NCBI GenBank assembly: GCA_001805245.1
Contig: MHEU01000030.1
Span: forward strand, 1 to 33,449
Origin: Nitrospirae bacterium RIFCSPLOWO2_02_FULL_62_14
GTDB taxonomy: Bacteria; Nitrospirota; Nitrospiria; Nitrospirales; Nitrospiraceae
DNA: 33,449 nucleotides
Direction: 5' to 3'
Both the position numbers and the translations under genes were made by a program. The notes beneath the pieces are model-generated. The model ran no database searches. It was not told the DNA's origin and saw nothing but the letters and a program-made list of their open reading frames with translations. Of this stretch, positions 1 to 9,069 are shown piece after piece (position 1 is the stretch's first letter; each line of letters starts with the position of its first letter).

Positions 1-627
1 GGCCGGGATGACCTTGAGCGCCGCCGCGTTGCTCATGCTGTATTCCACCGGCGCGCAGCAGGATCCGTCAGGCAGGGGATCGGACGAGGCCAGCCGCACG
101 ATCACGTCTCCGGATGTCGCATTGCCGGGCACCTCGACCTCGATCTTGTCATCGCGCCAGCGCCGGACTTTCGCCGTCGTGCCGCCGATGAGCACCTCGT
201 TCACTCCGAACATGGTATTGGGATCGCGCGAACCCGCCGTGGTGCCGAAATGCTCTCCCGCAATCTGCAGCACGGCGCCCGGCTCGACTTCCGCCGGCGT
301 CACCGTTTGAATCGTCGGCTGCTGAGCCGCGAATGCGCCGGCCATGATCGTCTTCCTGCCGACAATGACGGTCACCGGGCCGCTGGCCGCCCGCAACGGC
401 ACTTTGACGGCAATAAATTCGGAATCCCACTGCTGCACCAGCGCCGGCAGCCCGTTGAACAGGACGCGGTTGTCGCGTGTGGATTTAAACGGACCGAATC
501 CCTTCCCGGAAATCACGACGGTCGCGCCGGGCGGCGCAGCCTGGGGCGAGAGGCTGTTCCCGGCCAGCGCGGGCGAAGCCAGGCCGACCGCCGCACAGGC
601 CGCCACTATGAGCCGAATGTACCGCAT
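1..627 (-). CDS. Secreted IPT/TIG-domain protein (partial, runs off the left edge)
   Basis: The minus strand is open from an ATG at 627 through base 1 (209 codons, no stop), so the C-terminus lies outside the window. The first 22 residues look like a Sec signal peptide: basic MRYIR start, an alanine/valine-rich core and an SPALA-G cleavage site. Two Ig-like IPT/TIG modules follow. Each has the family signature in which a statement of proline, glycine and a small residue precedes a GxxFG turn: SPQAAPPGATVVISGKGFG near residue 27 and TPAEVEPGAVLQIAGEHFG near 107. The product is probably a periplasmic or surface protein that binds carbohydrate or protein, but the ligand cannot be read from sequence. 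A good ribosome site (AGGGGAG) sits 7 bases upstream of the ATG. The gene follows the RidA gene on the same strand but has its own promoter. Confidence 0.8.
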   Translation of the reverse strand, partial: MRYIRLIVAACAAVGLASPALAGNSLSPQAAPPGATVVISGKGFGPFKSTRDNRVLFNGLPALVQQWDSEFIAVKVPLRAASGPVTVIVGRKTIMAGAFAAQQPTIQTVTPAEVEPGAVLQIAGEHFGTTAGSRDPNTMFGVNEVLIGGTTAKVRRWRDDKIEVEVPGNATSGDVIVRLASSDPLPDGSCCAPVEYSMSNAAALKVIPA

Positions 628-745
628 ACTCGGACTCCCCTTTCTTTTCCCGATAAATCCTTCACCCGGGGCAGCCACCCTGATTCGACAGGAGAGACAA
701 CAATGACATCCAGGCGAGCGGTGGATCGAGTACGAACGTGAACGG

Positions 746-775
746 ACTATAACAAGCGCCCGTTTTTATTGTCAA
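746..775 (-). promoter_or_regulatory. Sigma-70-type promoter for the IPT/TIG gene
   Basis: On the minus strand TTGACA (775 to 770) and TATAGT (751 to 746) are separated by 18 bases. The -35 box is perfect and the -10 box matches five of six positions. The -35 box overlaps the stop codon of the RidA gene (772-774). Transcription would start near 739, leaving a leader of about 110 bases before the ATG at 627. Confidence 0.6.
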
Positions 776-1236
776 ACCGGATGCACCTGCACGATCAGCT
801 CGATTTCAACCGGCGCGTTGAGCGGCAATTCGGCCGCCCCGAGCGCGACCCGCGCGTGCCTGCCGGCCTCGCCGAAAATCCTGACCAGCAGATCGGAGGC
901 GCCGTTGATCACGGCCGGATGCTGAACGAACCCGTCGGCGGATGCCACATGGCCGGTCATGCGCACGATTTTCCTGACTCGATCGAGCGTGCCCAGTTCC
1001 TGGCGGATGATCGCCAGGGCGTTCAGGAGTGCGACTCCGGCGGCCTCGGCGCCCTGTTCCACCGTCAATTCCCGTCCGAGCTTGCCTTCGAACACCAAGT
1101 TGCCGTCCCGAAACGGAATCACCCCGCTCAGAAACAGCAGTTCGCCGGCCAGCACCGCCGGGATATAGGTCGCCACCGGCCTGGGAGGCGCCGGCAGCGT
1201 GATGCCGAGTTCTGTCAATCTATGCTCGAAGGACAT
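772..1236 (-). CDS. RidA/YjgF family protein (154 aa)
   Basis: A small RidA-superfamily protein. Canonical members form trimers that hydrolyse reactive enamine/imine intermediates from PLP enzymes such as threonine dehydratase; related subgroups have other or unknown roles. The start ATG at 1236 gives MSFEHRLTELG, the typical opening of the longer YjgF subgroup (about 150 aa) in which a helix precedes the core. Visible core elements are GELLFLSGVIP near 31-41, the central helix with LNALAIIRQELG near 71-82, and the C-terminal HARVALGAAELPLNAPVEIE around 137-156. The arginine in HARVALG sits where the carboxylate-binding Arg105 of E. coli RidA lies, and the late Glu pair is kept. It is the last gene of the deoB unit, 35 bases behind deoB. 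True enamine deaminase activity is inferred only. Confidence 0.88.
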   Translation of the reverse strand: MSFEHRLTELGITLPAPPRPVATYIPAVLAGELLFLSGVIPFRDGNLVFEGKLGRELTVEQGAEAAGVALLNALAIIRQELGTLDRVRKIVRMTGHVASADGFVQHPAVINGASDLLVRIFGEAGRHARVALGAAELPLNAPVEIELIVQVHPV

Positions 1237-1271
1237 CACAGGACCACGCAAACAATGACGCGTGCTGCCCG

Positions 1272-2447
1272 TTACCCCTGCATTACCACGTGCAGAAAGC
1301 TCTCGCCCCGCGCCAGGCGCTTGATCGCCAGGCTCTCGGCGATCGTCTGGCCGAGATCGGCAAAGCTTTTTCTCGTTCCCAGATTCACGCCCCGCGCCGC
1401 GCGCGCGCCATAGACCAGCAGCGGCACATATTCGCGCGTATGGTCGGTGCCGGACCTGGTCGGATCGTTGCCGTGGTCCGCCGTGATGCAAAGCAGGTCG
1501 TCCTGCTGCATCCCCCCGATGATGTCCGGCAGCCGCGCATCGAACGCCTGCACCGCCCGCGCAAATCCCGCCGCATCGTTCCGATGCCCATACAGCATGT
1601 CGAATTCGATCAGGTTCGAAAAAATCAATCCGCGTGGCACGGACTTCAGCGCCCGCAGGGTCTCCTCCACCGTCGCGGTATCGCTTTTCGTCGGCACGGC
1701 GCGCGTGAGCCCGCGCCCCTTGAACAGATCGTCGATCTTGCCGATCCCGATCACGGGATACCCTTCCGCCTTGAGGGAATCCAGCAGCGTCGGAGCCGTC
1801 GGCTCGACTGAAAAGTCCCGCCGTCCGTCCGTCCGCACGAACGCGCCGGGCTCGCCGGTAAACGGCCGCGCGATGACCCGCGCCACCTGATGCGGAGGAG
1901 ACAGGAGCTTTCGCGCTGTTCGGCACATGCCGTACAACTCTTCGGCAGGAATCACCTGTTCGTGCGCGGCGATCTGGAACACGCTGTCCGCGCTGGTATA
2001 GATGATCGGCGAGCCGGTCTGGAGATGCTGGATGCCCATCTCCTGAATAATGGCGGTCCCCGATGCCGCATAGTTGCCGAGCGTTTTCCGTCCGATCGCC
2101 TGCTGAAACGATTCGATGATCTCCGGCGGAAAACCGTTCGGAAACGTCGGGAATGGTTTCTCCAGCACCACGCCCGTCATTTCCCAATGGCCGGTCGTCG
2201 AGTCCTTCCCCTTGGACAGTTCCGCCATCCGGCCAAAACACCCGTCCGGCTGCGCCGTGCGGCGGACCCCCGCGAGAGGACCCAGATGTCCGAGTCCCAG
2301 GGCCTCCAGATTCGGCACGCGGAGTCCTCCGACCGCCTCCGCCACATGTGCCAGCGTATGAGCCCCCTCGTCGCCGTAGGCGTTCGCATCGGGCTGCGCC
2401 CCGACTCCAACCCCGTCGAGCACAATAAGAATGACCCGGTTGACCAT
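1272..2447 (-). CDS. deoB: Phosphopentomutase DeoB (391 aa)
   Basis: Interconverts ribose/deoxyribose 1-phosphate and 5-phosphate in nucleoside salvage, in the cytoplasm. It belongs to the alkaline phosphatase superfamily with two Mn2+ ions. The N-terminus reads RVILIVLDGVGVGAQPDA, with Asp11 as metal ligand. DSTTGHWE at 82-89 carries the phosphorylated threonine at 85, the same position as in Bacillus DeoB. The C-terminal metal motifs TADHGNDPT and GTDHTREYVP are both present. Length fits the family (about 390 aa). The gene starts only 7 bases after the cyclase-like gene ends, with no clear Shine-Dalgarno sequence, so it is probably translated by coupling. The neighbourhood gives no other nucleoside-catabolism gene (no deoA, deoC or deoD), so it may serve general pentose-phosphate salvage. 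Confidence 0.95.
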   Translation of the reverse strand: MVNRVILIVLDGVGVGAQPDANAYGDEGAHTLAHVAEAVGGLRVPNLEALGLGHLGPLAGVRRTAQPDGCFGRMAELSKGKDSTTGHWEMTGVVLEKPFPTFPNGFPPEIIESFQQAIGRKTLGNYAASGTAIIQEMGIQHLQTGSPIIYTSADSVFQIAAHEQVIPAEELYGMCRTARKLLSPPHQVARVIARPFTGEPGAFVRTDGRRDFSVEPTAPTLLDSLKAEGYPVIGIGKIDDLFKGRGLTRAVPTKSDTATVEETLRALKSVPRGLIFSNLIEFDMLYGHRNDAAGFARAVQAFDARLPDIIGGMQQDDLLCITADHGNDPTRSGTDHTREYVPLLVYGARAARGVNLGTRKSFADLGQTIAESLAIKRLARGESFLHVVMQG

Positions 2448-2454
2448 CGTCAGT

Positions 2455-4938
2455 TTAGAAACGAGGAGTCTGAGAAGACTTAAAGCCGAAGGCGGGCATT
2501 TTCATGGCGGTGGTTTCCATCTTGAGGCGTTCGCTGACGGCCGTGATCAGCTGATCGTTGCCGACGACTTCGTAGAATACCTGGCCGTTCTCCTTTCCTC
2601 TGTAGGAAGATTGCCGGTCGAAGAAACGAACGCGTCCTTCGTGGACGACCAGCCGGTGCATCGTGCCTTTCGTATCTGGAAAGCGGCCGGCGTGGAACGT
2701 GACCGCCTCCGGCATACCCACCACCGGCATTTCGAAGCTTTGCAGCGAGATCTCCTGCTTCAATTTTTCGAATCCGGCGGCGTCGAGTTCAATCCCGTTC
2801 ACATTGTACCGCAGCTCGACTTCGCCCTTCTCCCCCCGCAGGGGATCGCCTTCCGGAATTTCATAGACCTCGACGTTGAGCTGCGTGGCCCCCCGGGCGC
2901 CCTGCTGGCTTCGCTGCTTGCGCAGCATCCAGGAGCAGGAGGACGTCCGGTCGGCCTTGCCGATGGCGGAGGAAATCATGATCGGCGTCTCCCCGTCGAA
3001 CAGGTAGGCAGGCGGCTCCGCGCTGTAGACCAATCCGATGCCCACCTCCAATTCGGGGAGGCCGGCCTTCCGGCAGGCCACGTTCTGCAACTGCACCACG
3101 TCCAGCAGCCGCCTGGCCAGCCCGCAGGCTCGCGCCACGCTCATGTGCTGCTCCGACGCCTCCGCATATTCCATGATGGACAGGATGACCGCATCGCCCT
3201 CGATGAACACCTTGCCCGCCCCGTAAGTGTCCAGCATGGCGTTGATCGGTGTAAAAAAGTTCAGACTGAAATGCGAGGCCGGATTGAGCCCCTGCTTGCG
3301 CAGCGCCGCCGTCATGGTCGTGGACCCCCGCACGTCCGCCTTGAGAATCGTATGGCCGATCACCGTTTTGGAAGCCGTGCCTTCCTCCCTTGCCGCCAGA
3401 AATTCATTCAGCGTATTGTTGGCTTTCGACAGCTTGAGGTGGTTCGGGTCTTCCAGCAACTGAATCTGCGCCATGGCTTTCTGCATGAGATCATAGCCCC
3501 GGAGATCCCGCCGCAGCGTCAGAAAATCCCGCAGGAACCGCACCAGGCAGGCGCGACTCTTCCTGACGCCGGCCCAGGCCACGCGCTTTGCCGCATCGTC
3601 CAGTATCTCGAAGGTCTCGGTGCAATTGGCGGACGAAAACTTCTCCCTGATCCTCTGCTTGATCTCGCTACGCCTGGCAGGATGGGACAGGAACTGGTGC
3701 AGCTGCTGGGCCGTCACGACGCCGACCAGATTTTTGAAGGTGGCGGCGGACTCATACGAAGCCACGATCGGGGTGATCAATCCGCTGTCATACGCCTGCA
3801 CCTCCACGGCCCGAAACAGCCGCCGCTGGAACAGGCCGTGGACTTTCGAGGCGTCGGCCGCCTGCTGGTCCTTGGCCTTGCGCGCGGTCGAGAGCCGTTG
3901 CTGCGATTGCTCGACATCGAACAGCACCTCGACATTGGCCGGCACGTCCGCCCAGGCATAGCTTTCACGGGCATAGGCCATCTGCGCCTGTTCCAACAGC
4001 ACCGTGGCGTCCTTGATTTTCTCCTCCAGCACCGTGATCCGGGAATCGTACTCCCCGGACTTGGCCGTGCCGCTGATCCATCCCCGCTTTTTCTTGAGCC
4101 GGTTTTGCTCGGCAAGCAGGGCATTGCGATCCCGCGTGGCGCTCGCAAGCAGCCGCTCGGTCGCCGTCTCCGGCTTGTCCCGCCAGAACAGATAAAGCAG
4201 GAAGCGGTCCAGTTGGGCGAAGGAATACAACTGATCGGGTCCGTGCTCCACCAGCACGTAATGCTTCATGAGCAGTTCGTCTTCCATGGGGCTTTCGCCG
4301 AACAGCAGCGGGTTGATCAGCACGTGCTCGGGGAGCACCCACCGGTCCCCATGCAACGACTGGCGCAAATCTCCCAGCGGGCCGGCCTCCGCCTTGCGGA
4401 TCTGCTCCAGAACCTGGCTGCACACCGTGTAATGCAGCTTGGGGCGGTTCCGCGCGAACCAGACCGTCTGATCGGCGACCGCCTGCCGGTCGGCGTCGGA
4501 TGCCGTGGTCGCCGCCTTGCGCAACCGCTGTTTGGCCTGCTCCAGCGCGGCCTGCACGCAATTGAGGACGAACTTCAGCGTTGCGACCTGCGCCAGTTCG
4601 ACCAGCGGCAACGCACTCTGCTGTTTGGCGCGATGGATGACCGCTTGGATCATTTGACCGTAGGCGGTTTTGAACTCTTCCACATCGGGGGATTTGCCGC
4701 CCTGCCCGCGCCACAGCTGATATTCCAGAAGGCCGTAGACGAGCCTCATGGCCGCATTTGTGAACGTCGGGCTCAGCCGCACGTCCACGTGCACGTTGTC
4801 GATGCCCCGCGTAAATTTCTCGAAGCTGAGATTGACGGGCGCCGCCGTTTGGAGAGGCATGGTCGTGCCGGCAGGGGAAATGGGCCCCTGGAGGAGCACG
4901 AGAATTCTCTGGAAGGTTGTGACCAGCAGTCTGATCAT
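2455..4938 (-). CDS. Large protein with degenerate class III adenylate/guanylate cyclase-like domain (827 aa)
   Basis: The first 500 residues are mostly helical and unrecognised, with a charged heptad-like coiled-coil region around 270-345 and few hydrophobic stretches. No convincing transmembrane segment is seen apart from a weak N-terminal one (IRLLVTTFQRILVLL). Residues of about 525-670 resemble the class III cyclase catalytic fold. ILKADVRGSTTM contains Asp535 where the first metal ligand lies, and IEGDAVILSI contains Asp582 at the second metal position. Where active enzymes have the Asn-x3-Arg helix, this protein reads SSAIGKADR: Arg664 is kept but the Asn is not obvious. It may therefore be a cyclase with altered chemistry or a nucleotide sensor. 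The start ATG overlaps the mltG stop by 4 bases and deoB follows 7 bases later, so it is embedded in the operon. The 150-residue tail after the cyclase region is unassigned. Confidence 0.7.
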   Translation of the reverse strand: MIRLLVTTFQRILVLLQGPISPAGTTMPLQTAAPVNLSFEKFTRGIDNVHVDVRLSPTFTNAAMRLVYGLLEYQLWRGQGGKSPDVEEFKTAYGQMIQAVIHRAKQQSALPLVELAQVATLKFVLNCVQAALEQAKQRLRKAATTASDADRQAVADQTVWFARNRPKLHYTVCSQVLEQIRKAEAGPLGDLRQSLHGDRWVLPEHVLINPLLFGESPMEDELLMKHYVLVEHGPDQLYSFAQLDRFLLYLFWRDKPETATERLLASATRDRNALLAEQNRLKKKRGWISGTAKSGEYDSRITVLEEKIKDATVLLEQAQMAYARESYAWADVPANVEVLFDVEQSQQRLSTARKAKDQQAADASKVHGLFQRRLFRAVEVQAYDSGLITPIVASYESAATFKNLVGVVTAQQLHQFLSHPARRSEIKQRIREKFSSANCTETFEILDDAAKRVAWAGVRKSRACLVRFLRDFLTLRRDLRGYDLMQKAMAQIQLLEDPNHLKLSKANNTLNEFLAAREEGTASKTVIGHTILKADVRGSTTMTAALRKQGLNPASHFSLNFFTPINAMLDTYGAGKVFIEGDAVILSIMEYAEASEQHMSVARACGLARRLLDVVQLQNVACRKAGLPELEVGIGLVYSAEPPAYLFDGETPIMISSAIGKADRTSSCSWMLRKQRSQQGARGATQLNVEVYEIPEGDPLRGEKGEVELRYNVNGIELDAAGFEKLKQEISLQSFEMPVVGMPEAVTFHAGRFPDTKGTMHRLVVHEGRVRFFDRQSSYRGKENGQVFYEVVGNDQLITAVSERLKMETTAMKMPAFGFKSSQTPRF

Positions 4939-5978
4939 GTCGAGCGCCGAGCCGCCTTGACTACCCCGTGGCGTTGATATTTATCCACAGCTCGGTTGTG
5001 CTCTGCAAGCGTTGATGAAAATTGGTGCGTGCCGTCATTCCGGGATACGAAGTAGAGATTCCTGGTCGGGGCCGGATAGAGGGCGGCCCGGATCGAGCCC
5101 AGGCCGGGATTGGCGATCGGCCCAGGCGGAAGACCGCGATTTTTATAGGTATTATAGGGGCTCTTGGAATCGAGGTCTTTCTTCCTGAGATTACCGTCGA
5201 AATAGTCCAGCCCGTAAATCACCGTCGGATCGCTTTGCAGCGGGATGCCGCGCTTCAGCCGGTTGTGAAACACGGATGCGATCAACTCCCGCTCCTGTGT
5301 CACGCCGGTTTCCTTTTCGATGACGGAGGCTAGGGTCAGCACTTGATGAAGGCTCATATGTATCTCCTGCGCCCGCTGCTGAAACTCCGGCGTGAACACG
5401 CTCCGGAACCCCTCGACCATCTCTTTCAGAATCTCTTTCGGTTTCGTATGCCGCGCAAACTTGTAGGTATTGGGATAGAGATAACCTTCCAGGCTCGCCG
5501 CTTCGATAGACAGGGAACGGATGAAATCCCGGTCATGGGCCAGGCTGATCAGCGCTTCCGGGTCGGCGACGCCCTGCTGTGCGAAGACCTGCGCCAGCTC
5601 GACGATGTTGTAGCCTTCGGGGATCGTCACCTGATAGAGCACGACGCGCCCGCTCAGAAAGTCGGCCAGCATGTCACCGGGCCGCATCCCCGCGTGCACG
5701 GCGTACTCCCCCACTTTGATGCGGCGGTCGGCCGCCCGCAGCTTCCCCAGCAGCACGAAGGCCCATCGGCTGCGGATCAGCCGCTCCTGTTCGAGCCTGG
5801 CCGCCAGCTGGCGGAGAGTCATGCCTTCGGGGATTTCGATGATCCTGGTCGTGGGAGGGCGGGAAAAATCGGTGGCCGGCTCAACCGGCCCCAGCATCCA
5901 CTGGAAACCCAGGAAGGCGGCACAGGCACCCGCTGCCACCACTCCGATCAGCAGCCGGAATGTGCGTTCGCTCGTCAT
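4935..5978 (-). CDS. mltG: Endolytic murein transglycosylase MltG (347 aa)
   Basis: MltG (YceG) is an inner-membrane lytic transglycosylase that cuts nascent glycan strands and sets their length. The protein has a short cytoplasmic start, one transmembrane helix at about 8-28, a LysM-like subdomain with the repeated motifs EIPEGMTLRQLA (48-59) and TIPEGYNIVELA (118-129), the EGYLYPNTY motif (164-172), and ASVIEKET with the catalytic Glu221. The C-terminal half contains the expected PTVIYGL, SPYNTY and GLPPGPIANPG motifs. Length is normal. It overlaps both neighbours by 4 bases (ATGA), which couples it to ruvX upstream and to the cyclase-like gene downstream. Confidence 0.95.
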   Translation of the reverse strand: MTSERTFRLLIGVVAAGACAAFLGFQWMLGPVEPATDFSRPPTTRIIEIPEGMTLRQLAARLEQERLIRSRWAFVLLGKLRAADRRIKVGEYAVHAGMRPGDMLADFLSGRVVLYQVTIPEGYNIVELAQVFAQQGVADPEALISLAHDRDFIRSLSIEAASLEGYLYPNTYKFARHTKPKEILKEMVEGFRSVFTPEFQQRAQEIHMSLHQVLTLASVIEKETGVTQERELIASVFHNRLKRGIPLQSDPTVIYGLDYFDGNLRKKDLDSKSPYNTYKNRGLPPGPIANPGLGSIRAALYPAPTRNLYFVSRNDGTHQFSSTLAEHNRAVDKYQRHGVVKAARRST

Positions 5979-6436
5979 GCTTCGTCTGGTGCGGGATTGT
6001 CGGCAGCGGGCTGGAGCGAGGAAAGATGTTCCAGGTAGCTTTTCAGCAGCAAGGCGGCGGCCACGCGATCCACCGCGCCTTTGCGTTTCTTCCGGCTCAC
6101 GTCGGCTTCGATCAGCATCTGTTCCGCCGCCTTCGTCGTCAGACGCTCGTCCCAGGCCACGACCGGAATGCCGACAGCGGCTTGCAGCGCGTCCAAAAAC
6201 TGCTGCGCGCTCTGCGCGGCCGGTCCCACGCGTCCGCTCATTTGCACCGGCATCCCGACGACGACTTCACGAACCTCGTGGCGGAGGATCAGCTCCTTAA
6301 TGTGCGCGATGTCGGCCCCCAGAAACTTTCGCTCAAAGGTTTCCAGCGGCTGCGCCGTCCAGCCCAGTTCGTCGCTGAGCGCCACGCCGATGCGCTTGGT
6401 GCCGGGATCCAACGCGAGGATGCGTGTGGCCGCCAT
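5975..6436 (-). CDS. ruvX: Putative pre-16S rRNA nuclease / RuvX (YqgF) (153 aa)
   Basis: An RNase-H-fold nuclease family implicated in maturation of the 16S rRNA 5' end, also named as a Holliday-junction resolvase homologue. The acidic active site is complete: Asp10 in LALDPGTKRIGVA, Asp96-Glu97 in AWDERLTT, and Asp123 in KGAVDRVAA. VVVGMPVQMSGRVG near 58-71 is the conserved central strand and loop. Length is typical (about 140-155 aa). The gene begins 5 bases after the alaS stop and ends in an ATGA overlap with mltG. The alaS-ruvX-mltG order recalls alaS-yqgF neighbourhoods known from other phyla. Confidence 0.93.
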   Translation of the reverse strand: MAATRILALDPGTKRIGVALSDELGWTAQPLETFERKFLGADIAHIKELILRHEVREVVVGMPVQMSGRVGPAAQSAQQFLDALQAAVGIPVVAWDERLTTKAAEQMLIEADVSRKKRKGAVDRVAAALLLKSYLEHLSSLQPAADNPAPDEA

Positions 6437-6441
6437 CGCTG

Positions 6442-9069
6442 CTAGCCTGCCGACTGTTCCACGAGGGTGAAAATTTTGTCCAGCGCCGTCTGCAGTCCTT
6501 CCGGGTTCTTGCCACCGGCTTGCGCCATTTCAGGACGGCCTCCGCCGGTCCCGCCCACCGCTGCCGCCATCTCCTTGATCAACTCGCCGGCCTTGAGCTT
6601 CGCCGTCAAATCCTTGGTGACGACCACCAGCAGCGAGACCTTGTCGTCCTTGACGCCGCCCAGCACAATCACGCCGCTTTTCAATTTGTCGCGGAGCTGG
6701 TCGGCCAGGGTGCGCAGCTCGCCCCCTTCCATGCCGTCCACCCGCTGGGCATGGACCTGAACGCCCTTCACCGTGCGCACAATGGCCTCATCCTTGGCGC
6801 CGCTCGCCATCTTGAGCTTCACCTGTTCCAGCTCACGCTCCTTGTCTTTCAACTGCGCCAGCAGCCGCTTCGTCTTGGCCACCAGCTCAGACGGCGCAAC
6901 CTTCAGGAGTTCAGAGAGTTCTTGAACTTCATGATCGAGTTGCTTGATTTGCATGGAAGCGCCGCTCCCGGTCACGCACTCGATTCTCCGCACGCCGGCC
7001 GCCACGCCCGTCTCCGAGACCAGCCGAAAGACACCGATCTCGCCGGTCTGCTTGCAGTGTGTCCCTCCGCACAGCTCCCTGCTGAAGGAATCGACACTGA
7101 CCACCCGCACCTGATCCCCGTATTTGTCGCCAAAGAACGCCAGCGCGCCGGCGGCTACCGCCTCCTGGACCCCCATCACATCCGTCTTGACCGCCTGGTT
7201 CTTCCGGATCTGCTCGTTGACCATGGATTCGATGTCGTCGGTATCGCGTGACGAGAGCGGCCGGAAATGCGCAAAGTCGAAGCGCAGCCGGTTCGGCGCC
7301 ACCAATGAGCCGTATTGCTTGACGTGGGGACCGAGCAGCTCGCGCAGGGCGGCATGCACCAGGTGAGTGGCGGTGTGATTGCGCGCCGCATCCTGCCGCG
7401 TGACTCTGTTGACTGCGGCGTGAACCGCCTGCCCGACTGTTATTCGACCCACCGTCACGGTCCCCTTGTGCACCACGACGTTCGGCGCCGGCCTCGTCGT
7501 ATCCTTGATCTCCACCCGTCCCTCAGGGCCGGCCAGCACGCCCTGATCGCCGGCCTGCCCGCCGCCCTCCGCATAGAACGGCGTCACGTCCAGCACCAGT
7601 TCGATCTCGTCGCCCTGCCCCGCCTCGCGCACGACCCGATCGCCCTTGAGCATCGCCTGCACGACCGCGTCGGCTTCCAGCCGGTCGTACCCGACGAACT
7701 TTGCCGCCGGCACCGTCTTGCCGACCTCCACGACGCCGGGCCGGGCCGCCGCCACCTCGAACGCCGCCGATTTGCGGGCCCGCTCGCGCTGCTCGTCGAG
7801 GGCGCGCTGGAACCCGGCTTCGTCCACCGCCATGCTCTGCTCCCGGCAGGCCTCGGCAATGAGATCCATCGGGAACCCGTAGGTGTCGTACAGCTTGAAC
7901 GCCTGGTCGCCGGCCAGCACCTTGTGCGACGAGAGTTTGGCCTTCGTCACCATCTCGTTAAGAATCGGCAGTCCCTGGTCCAGCGTGGCGATGAACCGTT
8001 CCTCCTCGCCCTGCGTGATCTCGGCCACGGTCCCCGACGCGCGGGCGAGATCGGCATAGGCGCCGGACATTTGCGACACGACCGCGCCCGTCAATTCGCC
8101 CAGAAACGATTCCGCCACACCCAGCAGACGCCCGTGACGGGCGGCCCGGCGCAGGATGCGCCGCAGCACGTAGCCCCGCCCTTCGTTGGACGGCAGGATG
8201 CCGTCCGCAATCATGAATGTCATCGCGCGCAGGTGATCGGCAACCACGCGCATGGACCGGTCGTGAATGGCATCGACGCCGTACTGATGCCTGGTCCGTT
8301 TCCCGATCGCCGCCAGCAGCGGCTTGAACAGATCGCTGTCGTAATTGCTGTAGACGCCCTGCGCCACGGCGGCCAGCCGCTCGAGCCCCATGCCCGTATC
8401 GATGCTCGGCTTCGGCAGGGGATTGAGCGTGCCGCCGGCGTCGCGATCGTACTGCATGAAGACGAGGTTCCAGATTTCGATCACCCGGTCCCCGTCTCCA
8501 TTGGGCACGGCATCGCCCGGCACCGACGGCCCCTGGTCGAAATGGATTTCCGAGCAGGGCCCGCAGGGACCCGTATCAGCCATCTGCCAGAAATTATCCG
8601 TTTCGTCGCAGCGCACGATACGGGACGCCGGCACGCCGATCTTCTCCCAGAGTTTGAACGCCTCGTCGTCTTCGCGAAACACCGTGACCCAGAGCCGGTC
8701 CTTGGGCAGACCGACCGCCCTGGTCAGGTAATCCCATCCGTAGAAGATCGCATCGGTCTTGAAGTAGTCGCCGAAGGAAAAATTGCCGAGCATTTCAAAG
8801 AAGGTATGGTGCCGTCTCGTGTAGCCGACGTTTTCCAGATCGTTATGCTTGCCGCCGGCCCGCACGCACTTCTGCACCGTGACGGCCCGCTTGTATGGAC
8901 GCTGCTCTTCACCCAGAAACACCCGCTTGAACTGGTTCATGCCGGCGTTGGTGAAGAGAATGGTCGGGTCCGCCTGGGGGATCAGCGGCGAACTGGGGAT
9001 GGCCTGGTGCCCGTGCCCCTGGAAATACTTGATGAAGCCCTGCCGAAGCGATTCCGCCGTCTGGCTCAT
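6442..9069 (-). CDS. alaS: Alanyl-tRNA synthetase AlaS (875 aa)
   Basis: Charges tRNA-Ala in the cytoplasm and edits mischarged Ser and Gly. The open frame extends to 9090, but the ATG at 9069 (MSQTAESLRQGF) is preferred: it matches the family start and overlaps the recX stop by 4 bases (ATGA). The class II catalytic core is at the N-terminus, with SSPLIPQADPTILFTNAGMN-like motif 1 residues, followed by RRHHTFFEMLGNFSFGDYF. The editing domain holds the zinc ligands in NHTATHLVH (about 563-570) and CGGTHC (about 666-671). The last 120 residues form the C-Ala domain: a coiled coil rich in Lys and Glu, then a GGTGGGRPEMAQAGG glycine-rich motif. All domains and length are normal. Confidence 0.97.
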   Translation of the reverse strand: MSQTAESLRQGFIKYFQGHGHQAIPSSPLIPQADPTILFTNAGMNQFKRVFLGEEQRPYKRAVTVQKCVRAGGKHNDLENVGYTRRHHTFFEMLGNFSFGDYFKTDAIFYGWDYLTRAVGLPKDRLWVTVFREDDEAFKLWEKIGVPASRIVRCDETDNFWQMADTGPCGPCSEIHFDQGPSVPGDAVPNGDGDRVIEIWNLVFMQYDRDAGGTLNPLPKPSIDTGMGLERLAAVAQGVYSNYDSDLFKPLLAAIGKRTRHQYGVDAIHDRSMRVVADHLRAMTFMIADGILPSNEGRGYVLRRILRRAARHGRLLGVAESFLGELTGAVVSQMSGAYADLARASGTVAEITQGEEERFIATLDQGLPILNEMVTKAKLSSHKVLAGDQAFKLYDTYGFPMDLIAEACREQSMAVDEAGFQRALDEQRERARKSAAFEVAAARPGVVEVGKTVPAAKFVGYDRLEADAVVQAMLKGDRVVREAGQGDEIELVLDVTPFYAEGGGQAGDQGVLAGPEGRVEIKDTTRPAPNVVVHKGTVTVGRITVGQAVHAAVNRVTRQDAARNHTATHLVHAALRELLGPHVKQYGSLVAPNRLRFDFAHFRPLSSRDTDDIESMVNEQIRKNQAVKTDVMGVQEAVAAGALAFFGDKYGDQVRVVSVDSFSRELCGGTHCKQTGEIGVFRLVSETGVAAGVRRIECVTGSGASMQIKQLDHEVQELSELLKVAPSELVAKTKRLLAQLKDKERELEQVKLKMASGAKDEAIVRTVKGVQVHAQRVDGMEGGELRTLADQLRDKLKSGVIVLGGVKDDKVSLLVVVTKDLTAKLKAGELIKEMAAAVGGTGGGRPEMAQAGGKNPEGLQTALDKIFTLVEQSAG

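Noticed and set aside
772-2241. 489-codon frame that would fuse RidA to a longer N-terminus
   Set aside because: The N-terminal 335 residues are a frame-shifted reading of deoB. The RidA family start at 1236 is clear.
2431-4977. 848-codon plus-strand frame opposite the cyclase-like gene
   Set aside because: Composition is typical of an antisense shadow (Arg, His, Gln, Leu bias). The minus-strand frame has cyclase motifs and ATGA coupling to mltG.
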